Part shown: piece by piece, positions 11,323 through 23,000 of the stretch | Layout of the letters: each line of letters begins with the position of its first letter | How positions within the stretch are numbered: position 1 is the first letter of the stretch | Assembly: GCA_014871385.1 (NCBI GenBank) | Contig: CM026426.1 | Coordinates: 63,829,877-63,893,876, forward strand | Length of the DNA stretch: 64,000 nucleotides | Source: Ceratodon purpureus | Lineage: Eukaryota > Streptophyta > Bryopsida > Pseudoditrichales > Ditrichaceae | Direction: 5' to 3' | Notes under the pieces: model-generated | What the model was told of the DNA's origin: nothing | What the model saw: only the letters and a program-made list of their open reading frames with translations | Databases searched by the model: none | Made by a program: the position numbers and the translations under genes

Positions 11323-11775
11323 ATGGAAGATGCCGGGGATACTGCTCTCTCCCTGGATGATATGGAAGGCCCATTTCATCCGTTTGTGGAGGTTGAGGGG
11401 GAAGCTGAGGATAATGGGTGCAATGAAGATCATACTAGAAATGGTGACTTGGATGTAGCATTAGACGTGGTAGGAGAACCATTGGCTGTTGAAGAGCCAA
11501 GTTGTCTCCTAGTACTTGAAGAGGAGCCGGTTGTGCCATTGCCACCTCATGCATATTCCAAGGTTGGGAAGATTCCACCTGGGACTTATTCTAGGGAAGC
11601 ATTGCGAAGAAAGAGTGTAGCTCGTCCATTGTTGAAGCGTCCCCACCTACGACAAGTTTCAAGAGGGGAACGAACTGAGAACGTGGATGTAGCTTGTCCT
11701 GTAGTACAGCTGGAGGTTGGTAATTATACTGAAAATGCAAGTGGGATACCGAAACGTATTAAGTTCAAAGAATAA
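11323..11775 (+). CDS. Small acidic protein of the giant element, function unknown
   Basis: An uninterrupted 150-codon frame from ATG 11323. The N-terminal half is very acidic (many Asp/Glu, motif EVEGEAEDNG); the C-terminal half turns basic (SREALRRKSVARPLLKRPH) and ends IPKRIKFKE, which could serve as a nuclear localisation signal. No known domain, membrane segment or signal peptide. It is the leftmost gene of the giant element, transcribed inward, with a TATA-like box upstream. It is one of the few genes of the element that reads without a stop. It may be an accessory protein or only the first exon of a longer one; the function cannot be inferred. Confidence 0.55.
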   Translation: MEDAGDTALSLDDMEGPFHPFVEVEGEAEDNGCNEDHTRNGDLDVALDVVGEPLAVEEPSCLLVLEEEPVVPLPPHAYSKVGKIPPGTYSREALRRKSVARPLLKRPHLRQVSRGERTENVDVACPVVQLEVGNYTENASGIPKRIKFKE

Positions 11776-12034
11776 AATAGTTATTAATAAGTATTGATGG
11801 CATTAGTTCAGTGCAACCTGTTAGTGGATAGAAAGAACAGAGGGCACTTGTCCAATGCAAAAGCTATTGTTACATAGTGTAATAAATGTGAATGACAAAA
11901 CCTTTATATTGGAATAGGCAATACGAGATTTGTAATGCTGACTCAGTACAAGGAAAAATTCAATCACAAAAGACATCGCCTCACCCTAAACCACCGTCCA
12001 CTAGGTGAATACCTGTCCAGAAAAAGTACTCTCA

Positions 12035-15000
12035 TTACTTTTTCTTTGCCAAAGGGTGAGTCAAGATTCCACTCTCTAGGACTATCTTGACCTCGTTGAA
12101 ACTAAAGGTGGGCGCATCAATGAAAAGATCGGCGTCCGGGTCACGATTGCAGACCTTTAATAGAATGTAATAAAGGTGCTTGCAATAAGAGAATTGCGTC
12201 CGTCCTCTGAACTTCGTCATGGTCTTTCTGAATGCAGGGCAAGTGCAAGCTGGGTAGGAGCTGATGGTGATGTGGTACTATGTGATGGCTGGAGCAACGC
12301 CGGAATCAAGCCCGATGATGCAACCATGGCCCGGGTGAGGTATCATAGTGACAGAGCGTAGGCGAGCTTTAAGGGAGTCGGATGAACCCATTGAGAGGCG
12401 CTGAGCCGGATTCGGACGAGTGGCAGTGCGTTTCACCATCTTGCCGTCTCTCTTACCAGGGTAGCGGTCAGCTTCAGCAGGAACAGGTACTGATCTCAGA
12501 TTTGTAGGAGGCAGGGCAGCAGAGAAGAGGCGTCTCGGGGAGACGGGGATCTTCTTTGGGAGTTGAAACCCTGCCGCTTCAAGTGCTCGAATTTCCGTGA
12601 GGTTTAGGTTTGTACCTAGCTTCACCGGCCAAACCTCTGGAATCGGAGGCATCTCTAGGTCCTTAGAGTATTTGGCAACCCACCTGCGTCTCGTACCCTT
12701 TACACACCTCTCGATGTCGTCGGAGCAGAAGAAGAACTCTGTCTTTTCAGCTATGTTTCTGCGAAAGTTGGTCCAGATTCCGGTGTAGGTAGGTGCTGCA
12801 GTTGAATTAGCACCCCTTACAATCTTCTCGGTACAGTTCTTCTTCGTAACCGCTCTCTGTGCCCAGCAGCACTTGGCGGAAGTCTTGAGCAGTCTCGAAA
12901 TGTGCCACTCCTTGACATTTACCCTTGTTCTTCAACTGCATTGACATGTCGAACCCCCTTCTCGTTCACAGGTGATGATGGGGTATCCTGGGATGTTGCT
13001 GCCGTAGGTTGAACTTCAACTACCTCGGTCTCATCTTCATTGTCATCTTCCACTATGACAGGCATCGCCATAGTGCGAGCCCTAACATTACGTCCTGAAC
13101 CTTTAGGATGAGAATAGTTTACCTTGTCAGGACGATGTGATTCTTCTTCAGCTCCAATCGGAAGGTCTGCCTTTCGTTTGATAGACCCAAACACTTCTTC
13201 TCCTGGCATGTGAGGCAGTCTTGTGCAGAACTCATGTGCACCGGGCATCTCCAACATCGCATCCTCTAGAAGTATGGGGTTTCCTGTCTGCTTTGCCCTG
13301 CGTTCAGCGTTCCTTAGCTTGAGTTCCTTCTTGGATGGTCCCGTGCCGCCCACGTCACCCTTCAGGAACTGGTAAAAATTGACGACCTGTAGAAATGCAC
13401 GGACGAAGTCATCCACAGTAGCAACATACAAATCCTCGCCATTGTTCCCTGAAGCTTGGAGCCATTTGTTGTGGACAGTTTCGGCCAGGTTGCATGACGG
13501 CATCTCTGAAAATTCTTCTTCTGTAAATTTCTGCAAGGGGGGCACACAAAGTTTTAGAATTGATAAATCAACCTTGACGAGAGAGCTTAATTTGAAGAAG
13601 TAGGAGAATCAGTTACATAGAAATTATCGTACATGGGTCATGAAGCCTCCCCACTGTCGAATACGATAGTGCCAGAATGCGAGCCAAAGCTCGAGCTTGT
13701 TCAAGGCCTTCTCTGACACTACTCCTGCGGATACCCACCAAGCGCGCAGGGCGTTATACAAGGTATCCGCTTCTTCCATACTCTGCGCTTTTCTGTATTG
13801 GTGACACATTTTCTTGTGTTGTTCCCACAACTCCTCGGGGATGTGCTTCTCCGTGTGATTGACCATGGATTGTGTCCAATGGAACAGGCAAGTTCTCTCT
13901 CTGTCCACCATCGGGTCCTCCTTATTGCCATTTCCATACACAACCCAAACTGCGTTCCAGTTGGCTTGAGCGCTGTCCGCCATGAAGCCCTTAAAGTTTG
14001 GCGCCTTGACGCCATTCCTTTCCATGACCAGGTTGAGGTTCTGCCAAAAAAGAATTTGGGCTTGGCTATCCTCGGACTGTCACATGTGGCAATCGTCATG
14101 ACACGACAGTAGGTCGAGTCGTACACGTGGCAGGCCATCGTGGTCCAATACTTTACTCTTTTCACATGATCAAACATGACCCATGCGTTCTGCAGATCTT
14201 CACCGGGCTGCATTATTCTCACCAAGTCGACGCCACTTCCAGGTCCAACTTCAGACATCTTGAAGAGGAACACCTTGTCAAGATCAGCCCCCTGCCCTGG
14301 AAATTTGTTCTCTTGGACATAGGCCCAAAGACTGATACCACGGAGCTTGGTGATGGCGTCCATGACTCCGTACCTTCTCAGCAGCCTGAATGTCATCACC
14401 TTGTTGCGGATATTTGGGGAAGCCATGTCCTTGCACCGGTCAAGTACGGGAACAAGCTCCTCCATCGTCAGTTTCCTCGGGGGTGCATCTTCAGGCTGAA
14501 GAAGATAACTGCCAATCAGGACCTTGCTCGCCTCCAACACGACGGCACTCTTCTTAGCTCCAGGAGTGTTCTCAACTTGTTCCTCGATCAGGCTATTGAT
14601 CTCTGTCTAAGAGTCCCTATAGTCCCCTACCTTGACTGGGTGATCATGAGTCCCAACATGGATACATGCCCTAGTCTGATTTAGTTTGCCATAAACATAA
14701 TAAATCTTAGCTCCACATGTAGCAATACATGCAGGAGGTTCCTTACATACCTTGCAGACCAGTGTTGAACTTGTTGGAGGTGGTTGACCCACCAGAAACG
14801 CTTGAAGGGTACATCCTTCAAACTCTGTCTCGTTGACCTTGGCGATTCGAGGCTGACGGTTCAGAAAGTCACAGTCTTTATTGTTGCGTCGCAGCCAACC
14901 AACGCAGATTGAGTAGCGAAACGAAAGGCCAACGTCGTTAGTGATGTTGGTGGTCTTTGTCTTGGTCCAGACATGGCCATCGTAACGCTTGTCCATTCCT

Positions 15001-15755
15001 TGCATTGCCTTGGCCTGCAACTTCGCAGCTCCTTTAACAATTGGGGGAAGCTCAAAAACTACAGGACCGTCGAACACTGCAGGCAAGTACTCAACCTTCT
15101 CGTGTCTCACTCTTGAATAATCTATTTTTTTGAGAATGTTTTTCTTTTTAGGTCTCTCCGCAAGTTTCCTAATAAGCGGAATTACACTAACAGCCTCCTC
15201 TTCTACGGATTGGGAGGTACTGGCACATTTGTCTGGAAGTGTAGTTGGCAAGCTAGATTCTACAGCCTGTCTTGGAACATCAAGTGATGCTTTCACAGGA
15301 CTAGTCTCCTCGTCTGAGGAAAGGGATATGACAGGCGTCACAGCAGGAGTATCTAAGCCAGGCTCTACCTTCACCTTGACATCACGAGGTAGAGGAGTCT
15401 GAATAGTACAAGTAGATGACCGACAAGGAGTTAGAATCTCAGTGGACGCATGCATTGGGGACTCTCTAAGACCATAAACTCTGTCCCTACCAGGATAAAG
15501 GTTCCAGAACCTGTTATCATCATCATCTTTCTCAGAAACCTGATCTGGCGTATGTGTAATCTCATTAGTCTCATCGTCATAAATCTCTTCCTCTATACTA
15601 ACAGTGTCCTCTCTGAAGTGAAATCTGAGGCTAAGGCGTTGTGCCGTCACAAATGCCAAGCCATCCTCATCTACACGTACTGTAAGTGGAATTCCAACAC
15701 CATGCGCTCTAAGCACGGCCATGCCTAACACTCTGTCTGCAGGGAGATGAGCCAT
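12035..15755 (-). pseudogene. Mutator-superfamily (MULE) transposase with SWIM finger
   Basis: Starts at ATG 15755 (MAHLPADRVLG). A non-conserved acidic N-terminus leads to a zinc patch resembling the WRKY-GCM1/FLYWCH type found in MULEs (CKVCKEPPACIATC ... HVGTHDHPV, about 14,660-14,760). The catalytic core has D in YDSTYCRVMTIATCDS (about 14,090), D in FKGFMADSAQANW (about 13,975), the typical CLFHW (about 13,880) and, after a GT-AG intron (13531-13633), E in NLAETVHNKWLQASG. The C-terminus carries a SWIM finger, CTCPAFRK...FSYCKH (CxC...CxH), near 12,180-12,235, and ends PLAKKK. Breaks: in-frame TAG at 14607-14609 and 12278-12280, a frame change near 14,070, and one or two near 12,930. About 1,200 codons in all, long for a MULE. 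It should cut and rejoin the element's ends, but is no longer functional. Confidence 0.85.
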
Positions 15756-16269
15756 CGGAGGGAGAGAGGATAGTACTTGAGTAAAGAATTTGAAATTCTA
15801 GAATGAGAGGAATGTTGCTTCGATTGCCATCAATTTATGCAATAGTGTAACTGTCAGGACCCACCCGATTTTTAAAAAAACATCAATGAACGAATGTAGT
15901 TCGTTAGGTTATTCGGCATAACACTTATTTTTATCATGTAGCCGCCCTATCAAATTGGGACATCATGCTAAGAATTCAACTTGCTCACCAAATTCTCTAT
16001 GATTAGTATTAGCCGTCTTTCCAAGCGTAAAGTAGAAGAATGTTTTGAATATAGAATGAATCATTAAATCTGACTAGTTAGTGGTTTATTTCTAGGTCTA
16101 AGCTAATTAAGATAGATCTAGTGGGCATCTAGGTTTTAGGGGCATAGCATTTTAGGTTTATATACCTTTAGCAAGTTCCAATGTAAGTCTTTAGAGCTGA
16201 GGACTGAGGGCTGGCACTGGGTCTGCGTTTATATGAGGTTCGCACACCCGGATTTGGTTTCTGAGTGTC
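15756..16269. promoter_or_regulatory. Divergent intergenic promoter region
   Basis: 514 bases separate the minus-strand transposase start from the plus-strand basic-protein start. TTATATACC at 16158-16166 is a good TATA candidate about 105 bases before the 16270 ATG. The rest is AT-rich with no coding potential. The two genes may share regulation. Confidence 0.4.
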
Positions 16270-16572
16270 ATGCAGGCAGAGGTTAAGAAGAAGAGAAGGA
16301 GAAGGACTACGCATTATAGTAACCGGAAAGCACTAGTTAGTAGTAGAATGGCAAAGGTTAGGAAACAAAATGAGAGGTTTGAAAAGAGTGGGATAACCAG
16401 AGTATTGGAGTTTCAAGAGACGCCAGTTGTAGATAGAGAGGAACCTAAAGAGAACACAAAGCAGTACGAGCGCCGTGGGAGGAACGCGAGGATTGTGATG
16501 TCTGAGAAAAGTGTTACAGACGAAACAGAGGCGAGCTTTGTGCAAACATGTTCCCTTCATGCAAAACTGTGA
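16270..16572 (+). CDS. Small very basic protein of the giant element
   Basis: A 100-codon frame from ATG 16270 with an N-terminal cluster, KKKRRRRTTHYSNRK, that would act as a nuclear localisation or nucleic-acid-binding patch. The remainder is charged and probably disordered, with no cysteines arranged as a zinc finger. It reads without a stop and is divergent from the transposase. No family recognised. It might be a DNA-binding accessory protein or a first exon; that is only inferred from charge and context. Confidence 0.45.
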   Translation: MQAEVKKKRRRRTTHYSNRKALVSSRMAKVRKQNERFEKSGITRVLEFQETPVVDREEPKENTKQYERRGRNARIVMSEKSVTDETEASFVQTCSLHAKL

Positions 16573-17079
16573 AATTGTTCTATACAATGTCCCATATTAT
16601 ATCAGTTTAGAACATTTTCAGTTGTTTGGATAGCTGTGCTGCTTAGTCACTTCGTTATGATTTGTTTATTCTGATTGAAAATGGAAGCTAATGCAATATG
16701 ATCATACGAGGAGTCTATGTAATCGTCGACTGTGTCACAATCATAAGTTTTACGGCGCCCGCATTTTTAGTGGAGGCAAGTCACATCATGCATTACAAAC
16801 TTATCATAACAGTTCGTTCACTTGAGAGATTCGAATTGTAAACTACGTAGTGAGACAATGACAAGTAAGGATGTAGGTACACAAGGTTGGCTGAAGTTAC
16901 TTTGGGCATATTTTTTTTACCTTATAAGCGCATTTTGTTAGATTTCACCAGTGCTTCTTCGACACTAGACATTTAGGTTATCTGTGCTGCCTGGTTCAAT
17001 CAGAGTCGGTCAGGAGCCTCGAGTCGGTGTCGCATCTCTTCCGAAGCTTGAGTTTTTTATCCATCATTCAAGTTGCAGT

Positions 17080-20000
17080 ATGGTATGCATTAAGTCCCCA
17101 TTTTTTCATAGTTTTGGGTTCGAATCTAATTCTACATCGAGAGGTTCTGAACGGAAGTCGTGTTTCTGCAGGTGCCGCATCCAAAACGAAAGACCCGCGC
17201 AAACTCTGGTTCCATGGAGGTGGACAAAGAACAGCCTTCGGGTAGCGAGATGCCTTCTGGAGAGACTCAGGGCGAGGCTATGCAACTTGGTGGCGCGGAG
17301 GACGATGGTACTGCATCGGGCGGAGGGGAGGATGCAACCACGCAAGGAGGCGGGGCTGAGGAGGAAGCAACCGACATCCAGCTCACCCAGCAAGACACAA
17401 GCGGTAAGATGATTTCGAAGTCAATCTTTTCTTTTGAGCACTTAATGTGTTTCTAGATGTCCACTATATGAGTTGCCGTTGCCGGCATCTAGTCCAAAAT
17501 GGCCCTGTCTTTGTAGGAAACCGGAAACCGAGGGTGATGATGCTTGCTTTTTTTGTATGTAATTTTGCCCTGCGAGGACGAATTTTGTTTTTGGTATGTG
17601 CTTACAATAGGTCCTTGCTCTTCATGCTGATCATAGTTGCCATTGGGTCCTTGAAAGTTTATACATTCCTAAGGTCCCCAGAAGCTTGCTTTTTCCAATG
17701 CCGCTGCCGGCATCGCTCAAAGCTTGTCCATTGTCTTACGTCTAAGAACATTTAGATGCGATGTCCAGCAACTTGAGTGGCTTAAATTTCATCGTGTTGA
17801 TCGGTTGAAATGTTGTTTTCTGATCGCTGCCGACTTGAAAAAGATTGAAGTGTGTAGGATAGTTAGCTCTTGTAAGCATCAGTTTATAGTTAGGTTTCTA
17901 GATGCCCTTCAATTGAGTTGCCGTTGCCGGCATCTAGTCCTAACTGCCCTGTCTTGCTAGAACACCTGATAACGAGGGTTCTGATCATTGCTTCTTTCGA
18001 ATGTAATCTAAGGCATATGTCGGCTAATGCAAGTGCTATGCGTTAGTTCCTTGTAGTCTTGCTGCCCGTAGCCGGGTCCAAGAAAGTGAACCGTAGAGGA
18101 GCTATGTATCCCAGGAGCTGTCTTTTCTCGATGCCGCTGCCGGCATCGCCAAAGGCTTGTTCATTAACTTGCGTCACAGGTCATGCTATAGCGTTAGTTG
18201 AATGTTGGAAATGTTGTAATGTCCTTATTTTGAAGGGCAGTAATGTTGTTCTACGAGAGTTGCCGTCTTGACAGCGGTAGTTGTATGTATGCTAGTTATC
18301 TTTTCGATGCCAGAGTCGGTAGCTGCATTGGACTCCGGATCAGAGTTTCTGTCTCGCAAATGTCGTCTTGACATCAATGCCGGCAACGGCGTTGCCATCA
18401 GATTGATTTTCGGTAGTCGAAAAAGGTCATATCCCTTTTGGGCTGCAGTCCACACGTAGGCTTCTTAGTTGCAAAATGTCAATGCTCAAAGCAATGCCGG
18501 CACCGGCATTGCTCTTAAAATGTAGAGTTTTGTTGAACAGAGCCATTGAGAAGCTGATATTTCATTCTTAGAAATATGGTCTAAAGCTATGCTGGTGACG
18601 GCATCGCTCATAAGGCCTTCCTTTATTTTCTAGACGAACTCCTTCTTTTATTGTTCGAGTCATTGCCGCTAACTTTGGATTTCTCTTTGAAGGCTTATGA
18701 ATTTTTAACAAGTACATTTTATACCAATAGGGTGAGCATAAGTGGCTCAAATTTGTGAAACCATATGCAAATGGAGCTCTAGTTGCCGGCAATGCTTATT
18801 TTGCTGACATTGTGGCCTTATATGAGTTCTGAATGCCTCCTTCTGGGCCCTGCCTGTGCCGGCAGAGGCATATTTATGTGACACATCTTCCTCATGATAC
18901 GTATGCCATAAGTTTTTGGCGACTATCAGGGGTGTTGCCGGTGACGGCAGTGGGAATTAGAAGCCCATGTAGACGGCTTTGCCGGTGCCGGCATCCAATG
19001 GTGTAGGTCACAATTTTAAAATATTCGGTAAGTTAGAGGATACTGCCGGCAGCGACATCAGCTAAGGGGTGTGTTCACATAGTTTTATCTAGTGTTAATT
19101 CGATTCATGTTTCTCTAATGAACCATAGAATGCATCAAATAATGCACCCGCTTTCGAGTTCAAGTTACCGGCAGTGCCTTCGCCGTGTCCTCAGTTAGTT
19201 TCAAGTCTCCCTCAAAAGCATAGGTGCCGGCACAGGCTATTACTTAGAATCCTTTAAATTTTTTTGTATGGACACTATATTTTATAATGCCGTTAACGGC
19301 AATGCATATGACTTTGATTTCCAGGAGTTATAATTAATAATTCAAGCAACAATGTATGTGGTATTCTGACCAGGCGGGTCTTGTCCTTAACCCTTTTTGC
19401 AGATCCCGATCCGATTCAACTGACACGGAGTGAGGTCAACTCGAAGCTTCATGATCTAGTTGGTGCCACCACATGCAATACGGCGTCACGACTGGACGCT
19501 TTGAAGTGGGAGCCGCGGTCCAAGAGCAGACTAAAAATCCCTCTATGCAGGATGATATCGCTGCCCGTTGTTCGACCGTACCTCAAGAGTGATGTCTCTC
19601 ATCTGGCTTCGTATTTTATTGCCAGTGGGTATATGGAGGGAAACGGATTCTTTTATGTATCAGCTGTGGATAACAACGGCCAATCAACCGAGGTTACAAG
19701 AGAAATATCGGATTCTTGGAGTCCAGAGTGGCGGCAGGTAAACGATGAATTTGAGAAAATGCTTCAAGCAGACGAAGACTTGTGTGTTTTCTCAGGTATA
19801 ATGTTCATGGTATGGGACGGCAATCAGCGATTGCAGGCTTGGATGCCTCTAATCAACGAGTACCATCAGGGAGACATAACGTGGCATTATTCCGTGGATA
19901 GTATTCTCCTTGATCCTAAGGGTGATGTACCAGCGGTGGTTGCGGTACTTCACGACGTGAACTGGTAATTTGTTCCAAGACTTTCATCCTGAGTTTGTCT

Positions 20001-23000
20001 TTGTCTGGTTGTGATTTAGTACTATGGATTTCTTTCTTGAGTTTTTAACCATGGCCAAACCGTTTACAGGAGAAATCAAAAATCGCATGTCAAGGCAAAT
20101 ATAGTTCACAAACTATACCGCATTCAGAGCATAGCTCCACAACCAATTTCCTACTTCAAAGGTTTAGTATCTAGCGCTGCTCTGGAAGCAGCTAAGACCA
20201 AGCAGGCTGGAAGGTCGCGGACATGGTATACCTTGACTCTGGAATCTCTGAACGCGGTTCTCAATCAGGTAAGGTTCCATTATTGTTTTGAATTCATTAA
20301 ATTGACATTTCGTAACAAGCAATGAGACTGACATTGTTATTTTTTTCTTGCATGTGACTTTTGTAGCAAGAGTTAGCAGAGGCCGCAGCTATGGCTGAGC
20401 GTAAATTTTACGAGAAATTTCCTGAAGAACGTCAATGGACAAACAAGTCAGTTGATGACTGGGTAAACCAAGCAGTCAAGAAGGTGGAGGACGGTCAACA
20501 GTCCGATTTGAGAAAATTGTTGCCTATTGCGGACCCCGAGCTTGGACCCGAGTTCCTTCAGGAGATTAAGATCCATTACGAGAAATATGATGATAATCCG
20601 GAGATGCTCAAAGAGAAGCTGTGGATGTTTGCTACGTCTGCTATGCCGAATAAAATGAAGATCAAATGGCTTCAACGGTGGAATTCCTCTTATGCTATTA
20701 GAGAGTCCCACAAGTTCCCGAAGAAGAATTTCTCGGATGTCGTATTTGGTGTTTGGTTACAGAAGGCTACTTGGTGGGCACATGTAAGCTTCTTTGCTTT
20801 TTTAGTTATTTACAACTCTTGGTTAAATGATGCGAGAGAGGGATTTAAAAAATTCTAATGGCGTGTTACATCTGTTGGATCCATTATGTGAGTCGATCCA
20901 TTATGTTAGCAAAGGGAGGTCAATGTGAGAAAGTGCCGGAGTTTAATAAGCAATGCCGGTGCCGGCAGAGTCCTAGCATCAGATCCGACCGGGTATTCGG
21001 GTTCGGCTTCCTATACGGGTACGGGCCTGGGCCCGGGTACGATAGGAACTGCCGGTGTCGATAAGGGGGGCTGTCGGTGCCGGCATTGCGAGGGTAGAGG
21101 GGTATGCGGGATGGGGTCGGGGGATGGGGTATGCGGGATGGGAATAGAGGGGTATGCGGGATGGGGTCGGGGGATGGGGTATGTGGGATGGGAATAGAGG
21201 GGTATGCGGGATGGGGTCGCGGCATAGAGTATGTTGGGTGGGGTATGCGATATGAGGGAAGGGGGATGGCGGGATGGGGTGTGCGGGATGGGGCATCCGT
21301 GGGTATGGATGACATGTCGGTGTCAACTGATGCGATGCCGTTGCCGGCAGTTCTCATGGAGGCACAAAATATTTTATGGAAAGTTTTGTTTGAAGGGCTG
21401 GGTGCAGCAGGTTGGGGCCTGGGGTCTGGGGTCATCAGTTCAGGATAATTGAGAGTATTGGGGGCAGGTCCGAAAGATAATTTTTAGAACAATTCAATGG
21501 AGTGTGATAGTATTGGGTAGGAAATATCGTGGTGGCATTATTACCGAACACTCTAATGAACTAGATGATTGAATCGCAGTTGGCGGTCGAGGCCGAAGAG
21601 CTTTTTAACGGTGTCATTGAGGACATGGGTGTCTCCATCCAGTACAACCCGAATGGGCAGGATCCAATGGAGAACATATTTGACTATGTGGACTCTATGC
21701 GCTGCAATCTATGGGACACGGCGTTTTTTAGGGAATTCAACGGACAGGAGCCAGTGCACAAGAACAAGTCTGCGCAGAATCAGCCCAACTTCTATCCTGC
21801 ACTTCGAAGGGTCATTTACAGGTACTTCAAATATGTTCTTTTCCCAAGGAAGGCCATATTGAAGGTGCCGGCATTCTTCCCAAGTTACCTGGATGTGAAT
21901 GGAAGTGAATGCATGTATACTCAGGCAATCATGAAGGCCTGGGACCCCTGCCATTATGAACGTTGCGGGTGGTATCTGGATTGCCCACCCGCTAAACCGC
22001 CATCATTTGATATAGCTCTTCGCGACTCCCTTCAGCCGGCCCTGTCCAAGCTGCCGGCGACTACACCCACGCGGCGTTCTTCTAGATCTCCTCAAGAATC
22101 CACTCTGAAGGGCAAGGGCGCTGCCAAACCGGGGACGTCAAGTGCACGAAAGAGAAAGGCATCAGATATTGAAGAAGAAGATGAAGACAAGGATATTCCT
22201 GCCCTAAACGTGGCAAACAGCAAACAAGATGAAGCAACCGCGGTAAAAAACACATCAGTTGTTCAGGTAACCCAAGCAAAAAAACGGGGAGGTCAGGGAA
22301 CCCGTCCTGAGGGTGACGCAAAGCGTCCTGTGGTGGTTGTGCCAGATAATCGAGTTATGGATTTCACTCCTCCATCGGTGAAATCAATGTCCCAGTCTCA
22401 GGCGGTTACAACCTCAACTGCAGCGTCAGAGGTACTTATAATCAACGACTCCGTGCACGGGATGCTAGAGTATAAAGGTAAACATGGGAAGTTTCCAACA
22501 ACTTTCGATGAGATGAATTCATTCCTGACAAAGGTACGAAATCTCACTTCTTTGCTTTCCTTCAATTTATGTTATCTGGTTTGATCCATTTATATCCAAC
22601 ATTATGCCCTGCCATAACCCCGGACCATCTCAAACTCTCAAGAGCACTGCCGATAGCGGCAGTGCTCAGAACGGGTACCTTCAGCCATATTACTTTGCTT
22701 TAGTTCAGATCTAATCTCACATCATCCGGGTCATATTTATCTTGGATTTGTTTATAATGAAACCAAAAACTTTGGCTATTCAACTTTGGCTTTCACCATA
22801 TTTTCTGTCCACCCTTGGCTTTGACGCAGTTTTCTAAGATTTATGTGATTACGCTCTTCCAGGTTGGTGGAAGCAAAGAGTTCTACTTCCAGGGACGTCT
22901 TGTCTACAAACCAGCCGCGGACTTTATTATCGTCGAGTATCCAGATGGCCTTCCTGTACCGGGATTATCTAGTTCTGCCCCGAGTGTGCCTGCTTGGAAC

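Noticed and set aside
20920-21452. Several overlapping open frames on both strands
   Set aside because: They come from the G-rich 50-bp minisatellite and low-complexity flanks in intron 5.
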